Below, one piece after another: positions 61,615 through 64,000 of a DNA stretch of 64,000 nucleotides. The translations under genes and the position numbers were made by a program. Within the stretch, counting starts at the first letter, position 1; each line of letters starts with the position of its first letter. The notes beneath the pieces are model-generated. The model worked only from the letters and a program-made list of their open reading frames with translations. It had not been told where the DNA came from and did not search any database. Source of the DNA: Mariniflexile gromovii (GTDB lineage: Bacteria; Bacteroidota; Bacteroidia; Flavobacteriales; Flavobacteriaceae); assembly GCF_017814435.1 (NCBI RefSeq), contig NZ_JAGJCB010000003.1, positions 329,719 to 393,718 on the forward strand, read 5' to 3'.

Positions 61615-63570
61615 ATGGTAAATAAAAATAAGCATCTCATTAATCTGTTTTTTGCATTTTTTTTAATTGTACAATGCAGCCAACTTTTTGCTCAAGAAAA
61701 ACCAAAAAAATCAAACCGATTAAGTCGTGAATTAGGTATAGCAGAACCAAACGATACGCTAAACAAAGAAAAACGTGCTAAAATCACAGATTACTTAATA
61801 ATATCTTCAGAAAACGACACAACTTACGTAGATACAACACTTACAATAAGAAAAGAATATAAATTCAATTACTTACGAAAAGACAATTTTGGGCTTATGC
61901 CTTTCTCAAACATGGGGCAAACCTATAACAATCTTACCTATAACTTCGAGAATACCAGTTTAATGCCAAGTTTTGGAGCCCGAGCAAAGCATTTTTTTTA
62001 CATGGAAATTGAAGATATAAACTATTACCGTGTACCAACCCCATTAACAGAACTGTTTTTTAAAACAGCTTTTGAACAAGGTCAACAAACCGATGCGTTT
62101 TTTACTGTAAATACCTCGCCACAATATAATTTTTCAATAGCATACAAAGGGTTGAGGTCCTTAGGTAAGTATCAAAATATATTATCAAGTAGCGGTAATT
62201 TTAGGTTCACATCAAATTATGCAACTAAAAACAACCGATATCAAGCTAGGGGGCATATCGTAACCCAAGATTTGTTAAACCAAGAAAATGGCGGGCTACA
62301 AGACGATGATGTTAAGTATTTTGAAAGTGGCGATCCCGAATTTTTGGACCGTTCCATCTTTACCGTAAATTTCGAAAATGCCGAAAGTATGCTAAGAGCG
62401 AAACGTTTTCATCTAGATCATACATATCATATAATAAAAAGAAAAGATTCCCTGTCAAAAAACAAGCTAAACATTGGGCATATCATATCTTTTGAAGACA
62501 AGTATTATCAGTTCGATCAAACAGCATCTAATACTTATTTCGGAACTTCATTTAAAAATGTTGTAAAAGACAGAGCAACACTCGAGAATTTTTACAACCA
62601 ACTTCATGTAAATTACAGTAACAATATAATGGGAGACCTGCAATTCAACATAAGTAACAATAATTATAATTATGGTTATGATAAGTTGGTGGAGTTAAAC
62701 GGCAATAGAATAACAAACAGATTAAAAGGTAATATCTTTTCAGCAGGGGGTAAGTACCACAAACAATATAAAGGCTTCGAATTAAAAGGAGAATTAGGGG
62801 TAAATGTATCAGGAAGTTTCGATGGCAACTTTTTAAAAGGAACCGCAACCTTCAAGTTAAATGAAGATATTGCTGCCTCTGCATCCATAAATCACAGCTC
62901 AAAAGCACCAAACTACAATACCTTATTGTATCAAAGCAATTATATAGAATACAACTGGCAAAACAGTTTCAATAATATCGAAACACAACAACTGGCATTC
63001 AACCTAAAATACAAAAACCTAGCAAATATTACGGTCGATCTCAATACTATAACCGATTACGTATATTTTAAAAAGGACGAAACATCACTACAAGTAAAAC
63101 CATTTCAAAACAATGCAACCATAACTTACCTACGCGCTAAGTTCGAAAATGAAATTAAATTCGGAAAGTTTGCTTTAAACAATACCGTGTTGTATCAAAA
63201 CATGCAAGACAACAATAATGTACTCAATGTGCCAGAATTAACAACACGTAATACATTATATTTTTCCAGTAACCTATTCAAAAAGGCCATGTATCTGCAA
63301 ACGGGAATCACTTTCAACTACTTCACTAAGTATTATATGAATGCCTACAATCCATTATTGGCAGAATTTTACGTGCAAACCGATCGTGAATTTGGTAATT
63401 TCCCAAGGTTAGATTTCTTTTTAAATGCCAAAATCCGTCAAACCAGATTATACTTTAAAGCCGAACACTTCAATTCATCATTCACAGGCTACAATTATTA
63501 TTCAGCACCAAACTACCCATATCGCGATTTTACAATACGTTTCGGTCTAGTTTGGAACTTCTTTTTATAA
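61615..63570 (+). CDS. Putative porin (outer-membrane beta-barrel)
   Basis: A 651-residue outer-membrane protein read from ATG 61615 (MVNKNKHLINLFFAFFLIVQ, signal ending QLFAQ). Upstream in-frame ATGs at 61549 and 61591 would put a basic stretch before the signal and are less likely. It matches the Bacteroidetes putative-porin family as I recall it: ITDYLIISSENDTTYVDTTL, FNYLRKDNFGLMPFSNMGQT, repeated long strands, and a terminal aromatic-rich RDFTIRFGLVWNFFL typical of barrel insertion. It follows the SusC/SusD terminator and is probably a separate unit. Confidence 0.87.
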   Translation: MVNKNKHLINLFFAFFLIVQCSQLFAQEKPKKSNRLSRELGIAEPNDTLNKEKRAKITDYLIISSENDTTYVDTTLTIRKEYKFNYLRKDNFGLMPFSNMGQTYNNLTYNFENTSLMPSFGARAKHFFYMEIEDINYYRVPTPLTELFFKTAFEQGQQTDAFFTVNTSPQYNFSIAYKGLRSLGKYQNILSSSGNFRFTSNYATKNNRYQARGHIVTQDLLNQENGGLQDDDVKYFESGDPEFLDRSIFTVNFENAESMLRAKRFHLDHTYHIIKRKDSLSKNKLNIGHIISFEDKYYQFDQTASNTYFGTSFKNVVKDRATLENFYNQLHVNYSNNIMGDLQFNISNNNYNYGYDKLVELNGNRITNRLKGNIFSAGGKYHKQYKGFELKGELGVNVSGSFDGNFLKGTATFKLNEDIAASASINHSSKAPNYNTLLYQSNYIEYNWQNSFNNIETQQLAFNLKYKNLANITVDLNTITDYVYFKKDETSLQVKPFQNNATITYLRAKFENEIKFGKFALNNTVLYQNMQDNNNVLNVPELTTRNTLYFSSNLFKKAMYLQTGITFNYFTKYYMNAYNPLLAEFYVQTDREFGNFPRLDFFLNAKIRQTRLYFKAEHFNSSFTGYNYYSAPNYPYRDFTIRFGLVWNFFL

Positions 63571-63577
63571 TTATTTA

Positions 63578-63728
63578 GGCGTTTCCCTATCGGGTCGGGC
63601 TATCCGTTACAATCTTTTTAAAACGTCATTCCGAGGACGAAGGACGAAGCAATCTGCCAAATATTTGGTTTCACCTTAATTTTCACTATCAAGTTTTAAA
63701 AAGGATTTCCACTGCTATCCCTAACGCG
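63578..63728 (-). repeat. Recurrent intergenic element, copy 2
   Basis: On the minus strand the order is CGCGTTAGGGAT, GCAGTGGAAATCC (to 63703), a variable section, GATTGTAACGG (63614-63604), then GGGCTATC-complement DNA forming a CCCGACCCGATAGGG hairpin (to 63578). Copy 1 at 41666-41785 has similar blocks (GTTAGGGAT, GTAGTGGAAAGTCC, CTTGTAAC). The variable section here holds a dispersed-type sequence, CGTCATTCCGAGGACGAAGG (63624-63643). It may be a structured RNA or a non-coding mobile repeat. It starts 8 bases past the porin stop. Confidence 0.5.
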
Positions 63729-63736
63729 CCACTTTG

Positions 63737-64000
63737 CAAAGTACACTATATATAATAGAGAATATTCCATTTTTGCCAGGTCCATTATATATAGTATAAT
63801 CCGGAATAAAGCGCCCGCACCACTTTTTCCGTTCCAAACCAGGCAAACGCTATCCGGTTTTCGTGCCCGATCCAGTTCCAAACCCCCACGAAAACCCCTT
63901 CGGCAACCCATGGGTCCCCACCGCGCCAAAAAACTTTTGTGCGTAACCTGTTGAAAACCACCCAGAAGAAAAAAAAGGCGCAAAAAAAACAAAAAAAACC
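63737..64000. other. Abnormal G+C-rich tail, no supported gene
   Basis: From about 63800 base composition changes sharply: by hand count about 55 percent G+C over 63801-63960, far above the neighbouring DNA. The last 40 bases are A-runs broken by single C or G (AAAAAAAACAAAAAAAACC). One 98-codon open frame on the minus strand here has no recognisable product. A contig end with poor base quality is a likely explanation. Confidence 0.55.

Noticed and set aside
63696..63992. A 98-codon minus-strand open frame in the final G+C-rich tail
   Set aside because: It has no family match I recognise, begins in low-quality-looking DNA and ends inside the recurrent intergenic element.

Overview
The window is a stretch of low-G+C chromosome from a member of the Bacteroidota, almost certainly family Flavobacteriaceae. 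The evidence is a SusC/SusD pair, GSCFA, DUF4302 and TPM/LemA genes, a Flavobacteriia-type aromatic amino acid hydroxylase, lipoprotein signals ending in SC, several TTG starts, and -7 promoter elements of the TAnnTTTG type typical of the phylum. I cannot fix the genus. I see no rRNA, tRNA, CRISPR array, prophage or intact insertion sequence. LAYOUT: 1-4.4 kb is a sugar or sugar-alcohol locus: mannitol/fructuronate-type dehydrogenase, a NUDIX-fold regulator with a degenerate catalytic box, an AraC regulator and a PfkB fructokinase. Together they could carry mannitol to fructose to fructose-6-phosphate. 4.4-8.3 kb is housekeeping: FKBP-type isomerase, era, a small membrane protein, der. 8.4-16 kb is the most unusual part. 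It holds a secreted protein, a LytS-type sensor kinase and a LytTR regulator, then TlpA- and DsbD-like redox proteins. A repeated GSW module and a second N-terminal domain are shared between them, two genes are broken by single-base losses, and there is evidence of recombination. 16-20 kb (minus strand) is an envelope operon: M23 peptidase, MerR-type regulator, LemA, three TPM-domain proteins. 20-25 kb carries alaS, a GSCFA gene and a membrane-bound AraC regulator. 25-25.5 kb is a 600-base gap with two look-alike, terminator-ended candidate small RNAs. 25.5-35.5 kb holds a beta-propeller protein, a TPR histidine kinase/NarL regulator operon, DUF4230, rhodanese, crotonase, aromatic amino acid hydroxylase, a DUF4136 lipoprotein and a 56-residue DUF5522 protein. 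35.5-39.6 kb has a minimal HExxH protein, a PLP deaminase-like enzyme, a glucosaminidase-LysM lipoprotein, hemL and a DUF4890-like protein. 39.9-41.6 kb is a two-gene accessory cassette (PD-(D/E)XK-like plus SEC-C nuclease candidate) bounded by inverted copies of a 10-mer. 41.8-47 kb returns to core genes: outer-membrane protein, lysS, a Pmp3-type peptide, a lipoprotein, lipB. 47-50.8 kb is accessory: a toxin-antitoxin pair with a frameshifted toxin, a HEPN-motif protein, ndpA with a 223-base duplicated fragment, a collagen-like lipoprotein and a truncated secreted protein. 50.9-54 kb has a large lipoprotein and rnhB. 54.2-61.5 kb is a four-gene SusC/SusD/metallopeptidase/DUF4302 uptake operon, followed by a putative porin. 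The last 430 bases contain a recurrent intergenic element and an abnormal G+C-rich tail that may be a contig end. CROSS-CUTTING: short arrays of 7- or 8-base units recur at five places, at gene edges or inside genes. Three genes are each interrupted by what looks like the loss of one base from a short homopolymer, so either true decay or systematic sequencing error should be considered.
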